A DNA stretch of 64,000 bases from Stenopsyche tienmushanensis (GCA_008973525.1 WACJ01000131.1:62001-126000), one strand, 5' to 3'. Shown: positions 27,277-39,812, counted from the stretch's first letter. Numbers and translations: made by a program. The notes: generated by a model not told the origin, from the letters alone.

Positions 27277-28499
27277 TATTCTGACAAAATTAAAAAAAAC
27301 GTTAATTATTTATTTCCTAAAATTTTTTTCAATTAAACCAAATTACCAAATTAATTAATGATAAAAAGAAATTAATTCATTTTGCAAGTGTTAATTTCAT
27401 TCTTAGGTTTTAAATTAAATTAATGCTGTAGATTAGAGCAGTCAAGCTGGTCCCTACCGCCCACCAGTGGGTGTTCAAGCTTTCATGTTGGATAGTAGGG
27501 GTTTTTTCCATGTTGTTATATCTATAAAATATGATGTATCAGTGACAGTAGCCACCTTTATTGGACTTGAAATGGATATGGAAAAATCATTTTAAGATGA
27601 CTGGATGAAAAATTTTTAGTGCAAATGTTGAGGAGGTTGAAACAATCATCCAAGAACAATTGTTAAAAATTAGATATGTTGAAGAACGGCAGAATTAAAA
27701 AAAAAAATCTTCCATTACATCCAAATATGTGAAAAAGATATTCAATTGATTGATTCCTTCCCCTACTTTACATCTTGTAGGATAAGGTTTTAGTGCTGTT
27801 AATCATATTATGACCACTCCAGTTACCCTCTAAAATTACGGGTACTTTGCAGTTGCGTAATTGTAAATAAACACTGTTAATAGCATACAAGATCACACAA
27901 TTTTTTTACATAAACAATACACTAAAAATCGATTCATTTGCTCCTGCTTTAGAAGGAAATGATAATTGGACAAAGACTTATTCAACAAGTAGCGACAGGA
28001 AGCAATTTATTAAATAAATAAACATTGTCTATAGCACACAATATTCGGTCATATATTTGGGTAAACAAATAACAAACTTGAAATCAAAATCATTATTAGT
28101 CGATAAATTTGGGCTAACGATTTATACAATCGTGCGATGTATGCGGGGAAGCTCTTCGTCTCTGTCTCCCGAACTGGGCTACGTTCTCTCTCTGTCTCTG
28201 TCTCCGAGCTCAATGTATAAGAGGGCTCTTTCGAATAAGTAGAGGGTGGGTCCCAGGCCCTGGGATAGTACTCCTTTGGGGGTTAAGTCTGAGTAGTGAC
28301 TTTGATCAGAGTTCATGTCAGAGGAAGATATGCTTCTATTGTTCGAAAATGTCATCTTGGCGCCCCAATAATTATATTTCATCTTTTTATTTTGATAGGC
28401 TAGTAACCAAAATAACCCATGCATTCTTAGAGTATAATGGAGTACCATATTCAGTTTTGGCAGGCTATTTCATATTCATTTCAAAATGTTTACCATGTG
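27277..28499. other. Spacer
   Basis: No gene. About 28150-28250 has a (TCTCTG)n-like pyrimidine tract. GGTCCCTACCGCCCACCAG near 27451 looks like part of a DNA-transposon end, but no partner was found. Confidence 0.4.
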
Positions 28500-28514
28500 T
28501 TTCTAAAGAAAAAA

Positions 28515-29215
28515 AATGCATGCTAGAATTAAAACTTTATAGCTCCTAGAAAAAAAAAATATTTTGTGCATTATTATTCTTCTATTTGTTAACGGAAATT
28601 TTTATTAAAAGTTTGCGTTCTATAATCAATATATATATACAAATGAATGTGTGTCAGCGTGCGGGCATTATGTTTGTTTGTTCCAGATACATTCCTATAC
28701 TGCTCATCTGATTGCGACGAAACTTTGGTGAGTTATTGGGCGTGTATCTGAGAAGATAATTACATTAGCACAAGTATTATTCGTGAGCGAAATTTGTTTT
28801 GTGAGACGTTTAACGGATGCACCATTTTGGCGCATATTGGTCTGGTGAAGTGAAGCGGGGCCGCGGGTCGGTCGCGAGACAGTCGGTTTTTGAGGTGTGT
28901 GTGAGAGAGAGAGAGCACGCTTGCTTTTGGATCCTAACCCCCTCAGCCTGCGCTATGCATGGCCCACAGCAATACACCGCGTAACTATATTATTCTTAAA
29001 TAGGCTTGCTACTGGTGTAGTAGCTGCTTTATACTACGTATAGACATACACATACAGTAGAGGCGGCGCGACGCATGCGCGTAGCATCTCTATGATGTAT
29101 GCGACGAGAACGGACACACTACAAACGATTCTCTCTTTCTCCGGTCAACTGCTGCTTGGAGTTTCACTTTTCGTGACGTTCAAGCTAATTTACCCGACAA
29201 ATAGACAATATAGGA
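28515..29215 (+). repeat. Composite repeat: N2 element interrupted by an N1-like element
   Basis: The flanks match the N2 copies at 31515-31735 and 47485-47700: TATAGCTCCTAGAAAAA and the stretch to GTTTGCG on the left, ATAGGCTTGCTACTGGTGTA through TTTCACTTTTCGTGACGTTC on the right. In between, about 28620-28985, sits sequence with the N1 start (TATATATATACAAATGAATG, ATTGCGACGAAACTTTG) plus a GC-richer stretch not present in the other N2 copies. This is read as N1 inserted into N2. Confidence 0.6.
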
Positions 29216-30230
29216 CAATGATGAGGATTTTATTGATGTAATTACATCAATGTTTGTAATTTCAACAAATGGTTATTATAATAGAACAATAGATCTAAGA
29301 TCAGGAGTACATATTATTTCCTAATCGACGTTTGGCACAATTATTGAGGCAGCGCTTACAACGAGCTAATAAACTAGTTCGCCCCCTTTTTACGACAGTC
29401 TAGCTACTCGTTTAGATTTATGCGTCCATTTGACAGGTCGATAATTGTGCATGCAGGGCGTTACGCCATGAAAAAATAAGTCGTGCAGCCATCGACCTGA
29501 TGGTGCATCACCACCGCCGGGCAACCGCCAGGGAATTCGTTTTAATTTCGCTTTCAGAGGCGCCTCGATATTCGTAAAAGCGCATTCGTTAAATGTCATC
29601 GATATCGAATAAAATACCCATAAATTGCTAGCCACCATTGTTGGAAAATACGTTGGAGGCGGACACGAAGTGCATTCGATGCTTCCATTGTTGGCCTCTT
29701 GGTTGTTCGGGCTCGCGTGGTTCTATTGTGCATTATTTAAGTTTATCGCCGCTCTAATTGGGTGCGAAGTGAAACTAAAACAATCGAACAAATTGTATTG
29801 AATCGTTATTAGCAAAATAATTTATGGACGTTAAGCGTTGAGTGATGAAAAGCCACAGGATAGATATAAATCTGTCTGTTATAATTTATCAATTAGAACA
29901 TTCTGGACGGAAAAGTTGCATGTTAGTTTTCATATAGATGGAATTCCATTACATAAATAATAGCCTATATATAATGTCTGTAGTTGCTTCTGTGGGAATG
30001 TGAACAATTAGAACCAGTTCTTAACCCTTTGCGGTCTTTAAAAAGAAGTTCAGCAGGTCCCTAAATAATCTCTCCAATTCATCATCAAGTTATATATATA
30101 ATCACTATCGTCACTACTGCCAATCTCATTTGTATTGGTGTTTTTTTAACATTTTTGGCATTCCTATCTAAAAACGAGGAGTATAAAAATTATTTAACTA
30201 TTTGTGTGTAAAGTAGCATTTTATTCCTGT
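29216..30230. other. Spacer
   Basis: Includes an 82-codon minus-strand frame (29638-29390) without family resemblance in a slightly GC-richer patch. Nothing else recognised. Confidence 0.4.
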
Positions 30231-30266
30231 CAAAATTTTTTACCAAAAGTGCGGCGTGGCGATATA
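30231..30266. repeat. Short dispersed repeat interrupted by the long-TIR element
   Basis: Ending AAAAGTGCGGCGTGGCGATA, it matches the reverse complement of 48008-48040. The homology resumes for a few bases after the transposon at 30972 (TAGAC), so 48000-48040 shows the unoccupied site. Confidence 0.6.
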
Positions 30267-30969
30267 CAGGGCGTTTTGTATACGGACCGACATTTTTTTG
30301 AAGGTTATGGGGCCCTTTGTTACGTTTCACACATAGGTCTTAAGTAACAGGATTTTCGAAATAGAATTTGTTTTCAACATTTTGAATAAATACCCAAAAT
30401 TTCACCTAATGGTGTCAGGTCAAGTCGTTAAACTTGAAGAGGTACTAGTTTGCCAGGGTAAGGGTTAAGAAAATACTTTTTATGCTTATGATGTTTTTTA
30501 TTAAATTAATCAAAATTTGTTTAAATTTGTTACCTCTGCTTCGTATACACGCACGATACATTTTTCTTGTTTCTACTGTAGTTATCTAAAGTGGAATTTC
30601 CTCTTTAATTTTTGCAAAGACAGCGATTATTTTTTTCAATTGGGATTTCTTTTATGAGCATCTCTGTTTTGTAAATTAATTATTTTGGTGGCTCTGTTCC
30701 GTGGTTCGCACGATCTTCAGACCTGACACTAATGGATTTCTTTGCCAAGGGAAATACCTTATTCCCTTAGTCTCCGGACCCGACACCACTGGATTTCTCT
30801 GTTTAAGGACGGGCCCTATTTCGTGGCGTACACGGTCTCCAGACCTGACACCACTAGGTGAAATTTGGACAACCCTGATACTTAGGTCATAGGAGCCTAT
30901 GTGTGAAACGTAGCAAAAGACCCCCTAACCCCCAAAAATTTTTTGTCGGTCCATATGCAAATCACTCTG
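30267..30969 (+). mobile_element. Complete long-TIR non-autonomous Tc1/mariner-type element (703 bp)
   Basis: The ends are CAGGGCGTTTTGTATACGG and, inverted, CAGAGTGATTTGCATATGG, with TA on both sides as target duplication. Inverted similarity extends about 75 bp strongly and to about 140 bp patchily (both sides reach CACCTA.TGGTGTCAGGTC). The interior holds about three degraded copies (30695-30860) of the 64-bp unit that can encode RTRSPDLTPL, a fragment of the transposase catalytic domain. No full transposase, so it must have been mobilised in trans. Confidence 0.8.
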
Positions 30970-30971
30970 TA

Positions 30972-31510
30972 TAGACTCCAATAGCTAGAACTTATATACT
31001 TGTCGCGGAAGTACGTTTGTTGTGTGTGTTACTTAAATAATAATTTTATGAAGTTTTTCTTATTTTTTTTGTTACCAATTTTACTTGTTATGTCTTTTTG
31101 ATTTAAAGGGCATAATTTTGATCTGTACCCCTGGATGTTTATATGTTATTTGAAGTGCTAAAAGTAAAAAAGAAAGTCACTATGACTTGAATGATTCAAG
31201 ATAAGATACGGTAAGGCAACGAAAGACATCAATGTTGTATACCTTGTGCTATCTTGAAAACGTATGGATTATGTTGTTGGTATAGTCTCTTCTGATGTAC
31301 TTTAGCGAATATAGATAATTTCTTATAGAGTGGTGGTCATAAATTTAAGAAATCTTTATAAAACCGTACTTGTCCCTTTAGAATACAAGAAATTCTACAT
31401 TGCATGAAAATTGGATAACATTCAAGCTATTGCATGCAAAATGGTGTGCCTTGCCATCGATTCAAAATCTCTCGAAGAAGAATAATATTAGTCGCGGCGC
31501 GGTAGAATTG
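30972..31510. other. AT-rich spacer
   Basis: Nothing recognised. Confidence 0.4.
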
Positions 31511-31514
31511 AACC

Positions 31515-31735
31515 TTTTTAGCTCCTAGGAAAAGTAGAATTTATGCATTGCTTTTTTAAAAAATTGTTCTGTGTTGTGTAATATATAATAAACAGGCGCG
31601 CTACTGGTCTAGTTGTTGTTTTATGGTACGTACAGGCGCACATAGTAATGGCAGCTTGGCGCATGCGCGTAGCGCTTCTGTGATGTATTTGGAGCATACC
31701 AATGTTAAAAAACTATATATTAGGTCATTCCGTAA
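31515..31735 (+). repeat. Interspersed repeat N2, uninterrupted copy
   Basis: Runs from TTAGCTCCTAGGAAAAGTAG through TGTTGTGTAATATATAATAA to GGCGCATGCGCGTAGCGCTT. It shows the junction without the insertion seen at 28620-28985. Confidence 0.65.
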
Positions 31736-34060
31736 TGTAACCTTTTTTAATAATCCTTTGCAAGCCTCTTAGTAGTACAGTAAAACAAAATTCTTTGCGG
31801 TTAATCCCTTTATTATTTTTCTTTTGGATTGCCACCTTCTTATATGATGTTTGTTGTTGTTCTATACCTATTTGTTATAGTTGTTTAATTCATACTGAAC
31901 CCATACACTGTCATCAAATTATCTCAATATTTCCAATGTTGTTACTTTGATAAAAGATGGATGGTTAGAGTAAAGTTTTATTAATTTTAGTAGCTATGAC
32001 ATCATAATTTAATGTTGATGGTCTAACATTATTTACTTGGTATAGTAATTTCATCTTTCTTGTTGATATTTATAAATATCAGATCATTTAACGCTTTATA
32101 AATATTTAGGTGGTTATAATAATTGGTCATAACTTAATAAAATCTAGTTTTCTATGATTTAATACACAAATGTCGTCATAATTTAACGTTGAAGAGACGA
32201 TAATCAAAATAGAATTAACCATGTATTGCAAGCATTTTTGCATATTCTGTGTCAAATAATTAATAAATATCTAGAAATTATGAAGGTGTTTTAAATATTT
32301 TTTGTAGAACAGGTTCATAGCAATGTTCTTGAACGCAAAAACTTATGATGCAACCTTTGCATGTGACCATCTCTAAAGATGTCAACGCGCACTGGACTCT
32401 TTCGCAACCGCCATAACTCTTTAAAGACCGGCATTCGATGGTTGTTTCGAGAATGGGAGACATTCACACAGGGATTCCAACATGGCTGTAATTATAAAAA
32501 TAATCTGAAATTCATGGAATTGTAGAACAGAGTTTTTTTTAATGCGAAATTGAAACAATTATAATTACGATGACAATAAATTCAGATAGCATCGCATAAA
32601 GGTCTATTGCCCTATGTCTTATGCACTTCAACACTTTGAACGCAAAAGATCTATCATAGTTAAATTTAACTGATAATATCCACATATCCAGTTTCCTTTC
32701 TATTGCCTTATTTATCTAATGTTGCATAATAAATAGCGAAGATCTAAGCTCACTCGATGCTGGTCGTGCGCGGTCGATTCTTTCAAGAACGTGTTAAAAT
32801 TTAACTGACTTTTAAGAGCAAAGGACACTGCGAAAACTTTCGCAATATCCTGATTCAAAGTCGACATCCGCCGATAGATTGATTCGAGATACGTGCATTT
32901 TGATGTAGATTAGGTCCAATGTCTGTCCTATCCGTCGGGCAAATCTGCTGTTAACTCGATCGGACAGTTATATGGAGGTTTGCTTATTAATGGCTATGAA
33001 TATATGTATTTATTATGCAGTTATCATTCTTGTCGTTTAGGCATAACGGCTCGAATTTAATGTCGTTTTTATGAGATATGTCCACTTTGAAAATTTTTGA
33101 CAGATCTTATCTGTGGTAATGAATCGGGAGCAACTCGCCTGGAGCAATTTTATGGCCGATCTAAAAAATATTAACAAATTATTGATAATAAATGTGTATG
33201 TATGATATTATTATTTTAATAGGATATGATAAGAAAATTAAAATATGAATAAACATTTATATCAGGAAGTTCTATTGATTCAAATATCAAATATTTCATA
33301 CAAATACGATTGTTGCAGAGTTTTATGCAAGAAAAGTTAAAGAATTTAGTAAAAAATCCGATATTTTCGAATGGATTCAGTTCCAGCCCTCGTCCCGCCT
33401 AAAATAACGGTTTTATGGTTATCGGTTAAGTTTCGGTTCGAAGCCCTGATACTAATAGTAGAAAATCGAGTCTTAGATGAAAATTAAAAGTACAATGTAT
33501 TTTTAATGTCTTTATCAACTTAAGAAACAAAGCAATGTCTATTATAAAAATTACAGAAATTGATTTGTCTGATTACAGAAATTTGTTCTACAATTATTTT
33601 CAGAAAATTTCTAAAAGCATTTTAAATGATTTTAGAAGAAATCATTACACAAGTATCAAACTGATTCTCAGTTTACCTGAATGCAGCCAATTTTCCCTAT
33701 AAAATACAGCTTGATTTCTTTAAAATTAAGTACATACTATGTATAAACAAGTATGCCGAATTTTATTGCCAATTTGAGATGTTGATATCGTGGAATTTTC
33801 AAAATGATCGTATCGATTTTGAGATATCCCTAAATACATATTTTTAAGCATGGAAGACAATGGAAAACTCTATATAGATTCTCTATGCATATACAAATGT
33901 TTATGGATATCGAATCGAATAATATTGGGATGATTTTTTGTACTGGGTTTGCAAATTTGCTGAAAATGGTTGTTCAGATGAAATAACTGCAACAATAAGG
34001 AGGTTACTATTATTATAAGGAAAAAATACGATAATAGTATAGTTAATCTTTGATATTTTT
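31736..34060. other. AT-rich spacer, with one small Cys-rich frame
   Basis: A 61-codon minus-strand frame at 32463-32278 has seven Cys (positions 11, 20, 25, 35, 38, 43, 48). An acceptor-like TTATAATTACAG lies just upstream at about 32490, but the triplet immediately before its ATG is TGA in the same frame. Not called as a gene; the rest is featureless. Confidence 0.35.
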
Positions 34061-34074
34061 ACAGACTACCCGAC

Positions 34075-34520
34075 TTGCTTGCTTGTCACTCGTATGAAAC
34101 CTGGCCGGTTCAGAACCTGGAAGCCTAAGGAACATAATGAGCACAATATGAAAATGGTGGATGGGGAGACACTCAGTTGGTATAGAAGTGAATCCGAGAT
34201 GCACTTAGTCCTCATGTAGGACTACACCCTAGCCTGGCAACGATCTTTTAAGGAAAGTGGGGACTGGATTCTTTATACTGCAGGAAGCCCTTTCCAGTAA
34301 AATCAACAAGGTTGCTTTGAGTAGTTTTTCACTGTCTCTCAAGGAAATCTGCTCAATCTTTACACAATTCCCTACACTCCTTATGGAATCGCGAAAGCGT
34401 CCTTCGATACGTTCATCCAGTTGGCTCGCTGGGTGAGCGTTCTAAATGAAACTTAAAGGTCATGCTAACTTCAATATCGAGAAGATGGATGTAACCTTTT
34501 CCCAATGGCAGATTTACCTA
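34075..34520 (+). mobile_element. Degenerate LINE fragment, second copy
   Basis: Matches 10450-10650 in order: GACTACACCCTAGCCTGGCA (there GACTTCAACCTAGCTTGGCA), GTGGGGACTGGA, GCGTTCTAAA and TTCAATATCGAG. An internal stretch is longer here. No open frame survives. Confidence 0.55.
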
Positions 34521-34744
34521 TAAAAAGGTCTCAAAAGGTTTTTACTCACTGCGTAATTCAAGGAGTTCAAGAATTTTCTGAAAGAATATGCTCATCCTTT
34601 GAAATATACAATTTTACTTTCCACCTTCAATTGAAAAACTAGGCCATTCCTCGTAACATAGTCATAACGAGGGTATTAAATGCCTTTGGAAAGTATCTAA
34701 TTTGCGTCCCCCCTCCGGAAATTCATATTTTTAAATGTTAAATA

Positions 34745-34995
34745 ATACTATATTATAAATGCAATATATTAAATATTATTATAACAGAAATTGTCTATTT
34801 TAGTTAGCATCTAAGTTAGCGTGAGTTAGCTTCTGACGGGATAAAGAAGGCCCCGGATATGCATTTATCCCTGAACATGCCAGGACAGACTAGCCACAAG
34901 GTCTGTGCGTCCATCCGGTCCGCTATTCGGACTGCTGACATTACGAATGAGCGCCTCTCGATTGGACGCCATATCCGAACATGTCTACAGAATGA
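34745..34995 (+). repeat. SINE-like repeat, family 2, head-less copy
   Basis: GCATTTATCCCTGAACATGCC, GGTCCGCTATTCGGACTG and ACATTACGAATGAGCGC correspond to GCATTTATTCCCGTAAATGCC, GGTCCGCTTTTCTGACCG and ACATGACGAATGAGCGT at 45010-45120. The tRNA-like head present there is missing here. Confidence 0.65.
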
Positions 34996-37900
34996 TTATG
35001 AACTCTCATTACAAAACGAAGTTGTCTGAAGAAGTCTAATGGTTATTTAAAATTTACAATGGTTTATTATCTTTATTTTATTGCGGGCTTATCTCGGCTG
35101 GGTCGACCCAATAAAAATGGACAGAGTCAATTAGTGTTGATTAATGTAAAGTAAAATGGTCAAGTAAAATAAAAACCATGTGCAACTCTCGACTGGGTCG
35201 GTATGCTGCATTTTGCGCCCGAAGCTCAATTGCGCCCGTGGCGGGCGCTTGCTTTGCCACTCCCTTGTTACGGTCCTGCCTCGTAATAGGAAACCGCATA
35301 GTATAAAAGACTTCATAGAACCTCAAAATAGACGTTTTCACTATATTACACGACATCTCGGCAGACAAGCACGGCAGACATAATTTTAATAATGCCAATT
35401 TCGTTCTGTACTGATCTTGAGCCCTCCAGAGTTTAGGAGGACTTTTCTAATTTTATGAGGCTCAAAGGGTGCACCTTTTGCGCCTTTATGGAAATCCATC
35501 ACTGATTGTTTGGGTGATTCTACAAGATTTAAAAAAAATGGTGAATGAGTCATTTCCGATGCAAGTGTTCATAATCGTTCATTTCGGTTGAGCAGCAGAT
35601 TTGAAATTGCATTAATCCTTTTATAAACGGTTTTCGCTCATAAATATTGAGAAAATGGATGCAATCTTAGCTTGATTGTGGCCGTTTAACACTGACCTCT
35701 TCGATTATCCAATCTAATTCCCATAATGAGAACACGAAGAGATCGTAATAAAAAGGGAATCAATTCAGTCCAAGGTTCATGGCATCGTGCGAGAGTATTA
35801 CGTCTTGTAAATCTGCGAAGATATTTAGATTCGATTTGTTAATTGCTGTCGATTGTTTTTCGATTCGATTTTACTATTTTTGGCCTTTACCATGGAACTC
35901 TGGCCATTGTCTGCCGATTTAACAATTCGAACATTTCCTTCGCCGAATTCCTCTCACTTTCGTACGAACAATAGAAAATCCCAAACAAATATGAAATACC
36001 AAAAATAACTATCACGAGTTTCGAGATATTGCTTTATTTTCTATTTAGCTGCAATTGTCCTTTGGGCCAGCGACACAAAACCGATGAAGCAGTAATTAAA
36101 TTTCGCTCAGAAGAAGCAATTTCAACTCTTGAAAGTTTTTATTTAAATTACTCATGGTATCTGAGCATGATAATTAGATGAAGCAATAAGTTGAAATACG
36201 TGTCGGTAAATAACGTAGATGGTTAGAGATGAGATCAATGAAAGAAAAACCTATGATTTGAATCTACTTACAGAAATCCTTCAGTTTACTCGGTATTCTT
36301 ATAATCTACGTTGTAAATTAAAACCTAAATTTGATATAGAAGCAAATACAATTAAAACTTGGATAACTTTAAGCCCGGCGAAGGCGATGAATTGAATGTA
36401 TTTTTTAGCATCGATTTACACAATGGTTTCCAGAACCAATCTACCGTGTAAATTGAATGACATCAAAGATGTTAGATAAATAGTTAATCTTCTGATTTTT
36501 CACTTTTAGATAGGATCTTGCGTCATGAATTGAAGACATTTCTTTGATGGACTGCCGGCAACTTGAGCGTTTCAATAAATCTATGCGCTCTTCAACTTTT
36601 TTTTAAAATTATTACTTCGATTATTTTTCTTAACATCAACAATTATTTTGGCGTTAAAAGATCGCATAGCTTATGATTCCGTTAAACAACTCAAATACAT
36701 ATTTTTTTGTTGTGTAAATAGTATTAGTTTATTAAGAACTCGGATATAGCGAGCAGTAGTACAAGAAATTAGTGAAGAGGGATTCATATTTTTAATATTG
36801 TAAATGAACAAAACATTGAGACAGAATTACTCATAGTTATCGGAACACATTAAAAGCATTTATATCGATCCAAAAAAAAATAAAAAAATTCCAAACTTTT
36901 TTTAAACCAGTGCCATTTTGTTATTGTTATTGAGTGTTATATAATAGCATCACTCGTATATATTAAAACTGATGAATGCTGCGGACTTGCAGCTTTTTTG
37001 AAATGCCATTTTGATATTTTAAAAACGATATACACTCAAACCTCTTTTTGTGCGACTTTTTTTATGCGATTTCGAAGTTATGAGGTTTTTTTAAACATTT
37101 TTTTTTCTTTTGAATTTAATTAAGAGTACGTATCGAGATATTTTGGATGAAATAGCAAATAAATCATCAACACTAACCGAAATTTGGAAAAAAAAAATAT
37201 AATTTGGGACTGCGTAAATCATATTGTATCTGCTGAATTAAGATCACGGCCTTTATTCTGGTTTAGATTTTTGAAAAAAATGACTTCGTTTCTTTTTTTT
37301 CAATGTTTCCACTTTTAAAAATACATTCTCCAATTATAATGAAATCTTTTAACACGTTTTTTTCGAAACTACTTTTTTCAACACGGTTAATATCATATCT
37401 CAAGTTTTAATCAATTCATTTAATTCAAACTGGGTACAAATCTTTTCTATACAACCCTATTTTATTCCAACCAGATTTATGTCAAAATTTATATTTTAAC
37501 TATTTAAAAAAAATTAAAACTGTGATAAAATAAGGCCAAAAATGACTGAATTTTTTTTAAACAATCGCCATTTTGTGATTTATTTATTTTTTGAGTTAGG
37601 GACTATAGTGAAATCTTTAGAAGTTATGAATTATATTGTTGGAAAGATAAAATATACATAGAACAATGAAGACAATGTCACTGGATATATTGTTTCTTCC
37701 GAAGAAGAGAACAATTTTGTGTCGTGTCGAAAATCGCAAAGAAAATTATCATACAGCGATGATAGTTTGTAATTAAAATAATTTTGTATTTCTCAAGTGG
37801 ATGTCAAAAATCCTTGAAATTTTACCAATCATGCAAGACGTCCTTTAAATGTTATCAAAAGTTCTATTTTTTAATTGCCTTATAGTTTTCCTGTTTCTTT

Positions 37901-38884
37901 ATTAACCTTTTTACTTTAATTATATTTAACCTATAATACTTTTATCTCCATGAGAAATGTGTCTATAATATAAAGATAACGTGTATAGAAACACATATAA
38001 TTTTAACGATTATATAAAATTGATTATTAAAAGATGTCGATTCTTTTGCACTCGTTATAACCGAGTTTGACTATATTTTGGCTGATCTCCTTATGATAAT
38101 TTCGAATAAATTAGATAGCTCTTTTAATTTCAGTTAGATAATTTATGTTTTAACGAAAAATCAATGTAGACGAGAAGACTGAATGATTAAATTAATTTAG
38201 CCTTTGCGAGAAAATATTCTACTTAATCAAATAGGAAAATTATTAAAATTACGGCAATTAGCCATTTGAAAAATGTCATGAGAAAAGGTTGACGATAAGT
38301 AGGTGGTAAGATGCAGACAAGGTGGCTGTTATGTAATGACGTTAATACCTCCGGCCGTTTGAGTTGCAGTCGTTACGGAACTATGCACTTTCGGCGGGTT
38401 ACTGCATTTGAGCTGAACAGGGCCGCCTCTATTAAATATTCAGCCCTCCAGCGCCCAATGGAAGAAATATACGTATTCCATCACCAATGTCAATCCAATC
38501 ACGCTTAAATAAACAACGAAATGACTTACTTTATGTTATTGGATAATGATGCTGATTTTCTTATTCGTTTCATTCATACAGTGTATGATCGTCATTTTAT
38601 TATGCTTTTTCAAGCATTATGACTGTATATGAAATGAAGGGTGTATATGAATGATGTATTAAGACACAATTGAGCTGTTTTGCATCTCAAGTTATATAAA
38701 TAATTTGATAAAATGCCTTCCATCATTTGTATATCTGTGGGAACGCTTTGAAAATTGAAACATGTCTTAGTTGGACACAAAGAGGTATAACATTCTAAAT
38801 CAATCGTCATCGACTTAATACAATCCTTGAAGGGGTCATTCGTGGACTTCAAAAATCAACATAATATATTTACATGCATATAAA
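34996..38884. other. Long AT-rich spacer
   Basis: The only GC-richer islands are 35160-35300 and 38290-38515, each with overlapping short frames and no family match. Runs of A/T are frequent between 36600 and 37600. I see no genes. Confidence 0.45.
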
Positions 38885-39226
38885 AAGGTAGCAATAAAAA
38901 ATACAGTGTTCAGCCCTGAAGCGATAGCCATGTTCGACGAATGCATATAGTTCGACGAATGGAAAAATCCCAGGCTCCATAGAACGTTGAATATAAGGTA
39001 ACTCAGTGTAAACTAGAGCACCGATTCTGCATTAAAGTCGGCATGGAAGGGTTACGGATTATGAGAGTGTGTTTAGGCTATAGTTGAGGGTGTGGTCGTA
39101 CACATGAGGCTATGGTCAAATCTGCTATATAAAGGTTCTTCTGGTCCACTCATGATCATATTGCTCTGAAACGGTGATTGAGACTTACCATCGCTTCTAA
39201 TCCTGCAACATATACATCCCCTCAAG
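38885..39226 (+). repeat. Duplicated upstream region and promoter of cuticle gene copy 2
   Basis: Paralogous to 26380-26703. TATATAAAGG at 39126-39135 and TCATATT at 39156 keep the 30-bp TATA-to-initiator spacing. Confidence 0.8.
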
Positions 39227-39734
39227 ATGAAGGCTTTTGTGAGTACACATTATTCTTCATATTTCTAATAGACGCGTGTTATATTTAATGTATTAATAAA
39301 ATTGGACGGTTATATTAGTCAATAATCTTATTTTGTCTTTCAAGGTATTCGCTCTTGTCATGATCGCCGTGTGCTTTGCCGAAGAAGAGAAGAAGACCGA
39401 AAAGAGAGGAGTACTCGGATTAGGATATGGAGGATTCGGCTATGGAGGAGTTCCCGTCGGGGGCTATCCCGGTTATGGACTTCCCCTTGGCTATGGTCAT
39501 GGCGTCGGTCTTCCTTATCACAGCGCTCTTCCATACCATGGGTTCGCAGCTCCAGCTATCCACGCTCCAGCCATCATCTCCAAAGCCGTCGCTCCAATTG
39601 CACCAATCGCTCCAGTGAGCTATGCTGCTCCTCTTCATGCCCCTCTATTTTCGAAGACCATCACATCCGTTCCGCACTTCGGCTATTCATCTCCCTACCT
39701 TGGATACAACCATGGACTTCCTTTGTATCACTAA
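39227..39734 (+). CDS. Gly/Tyr/Pro-rich secreted cuticle-type protein, copy 2
   Basis: Exon 1 (39227-39238) is MKAF with donor GTGAGT. Exon 2 (39345-39734) continues VFALVMIAVCFAEEEKK, giving 133 residues. The order is the same as in copy 1: signal peptide, EEEKKTEKR leader with KR at 24-25, GVLGLGYGGFGYGG, Gly-Tyr-Pro turns, Ala/Pro-rich region and GYNHGLPLYH. Differences are a three-residue APV/API length change in the AVAPIAPIAP stretch and scattered substitutions (about nine tenths of residues identical). The intron is 106 nt and unrelated in length to the 75-nt intron of copy 1. It is structurally a cuticle protein by composition; function is inferred. Confidence 0.82.
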
Positions 39735-39806
39735 GATGTAACTGGATTACATAACCAACTATTCGATTGTATCGTTACCAACAGAATACATTCATTGCTA
39801 AACAAA

Positions 39807-39812
39807 AATAAA
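39807..39812 (+). terminator. Polyadenylation signal of cuticle gene copy 2
   Basis: AATAAA, 73 bases after the stop codon. Confidence 0.6.
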
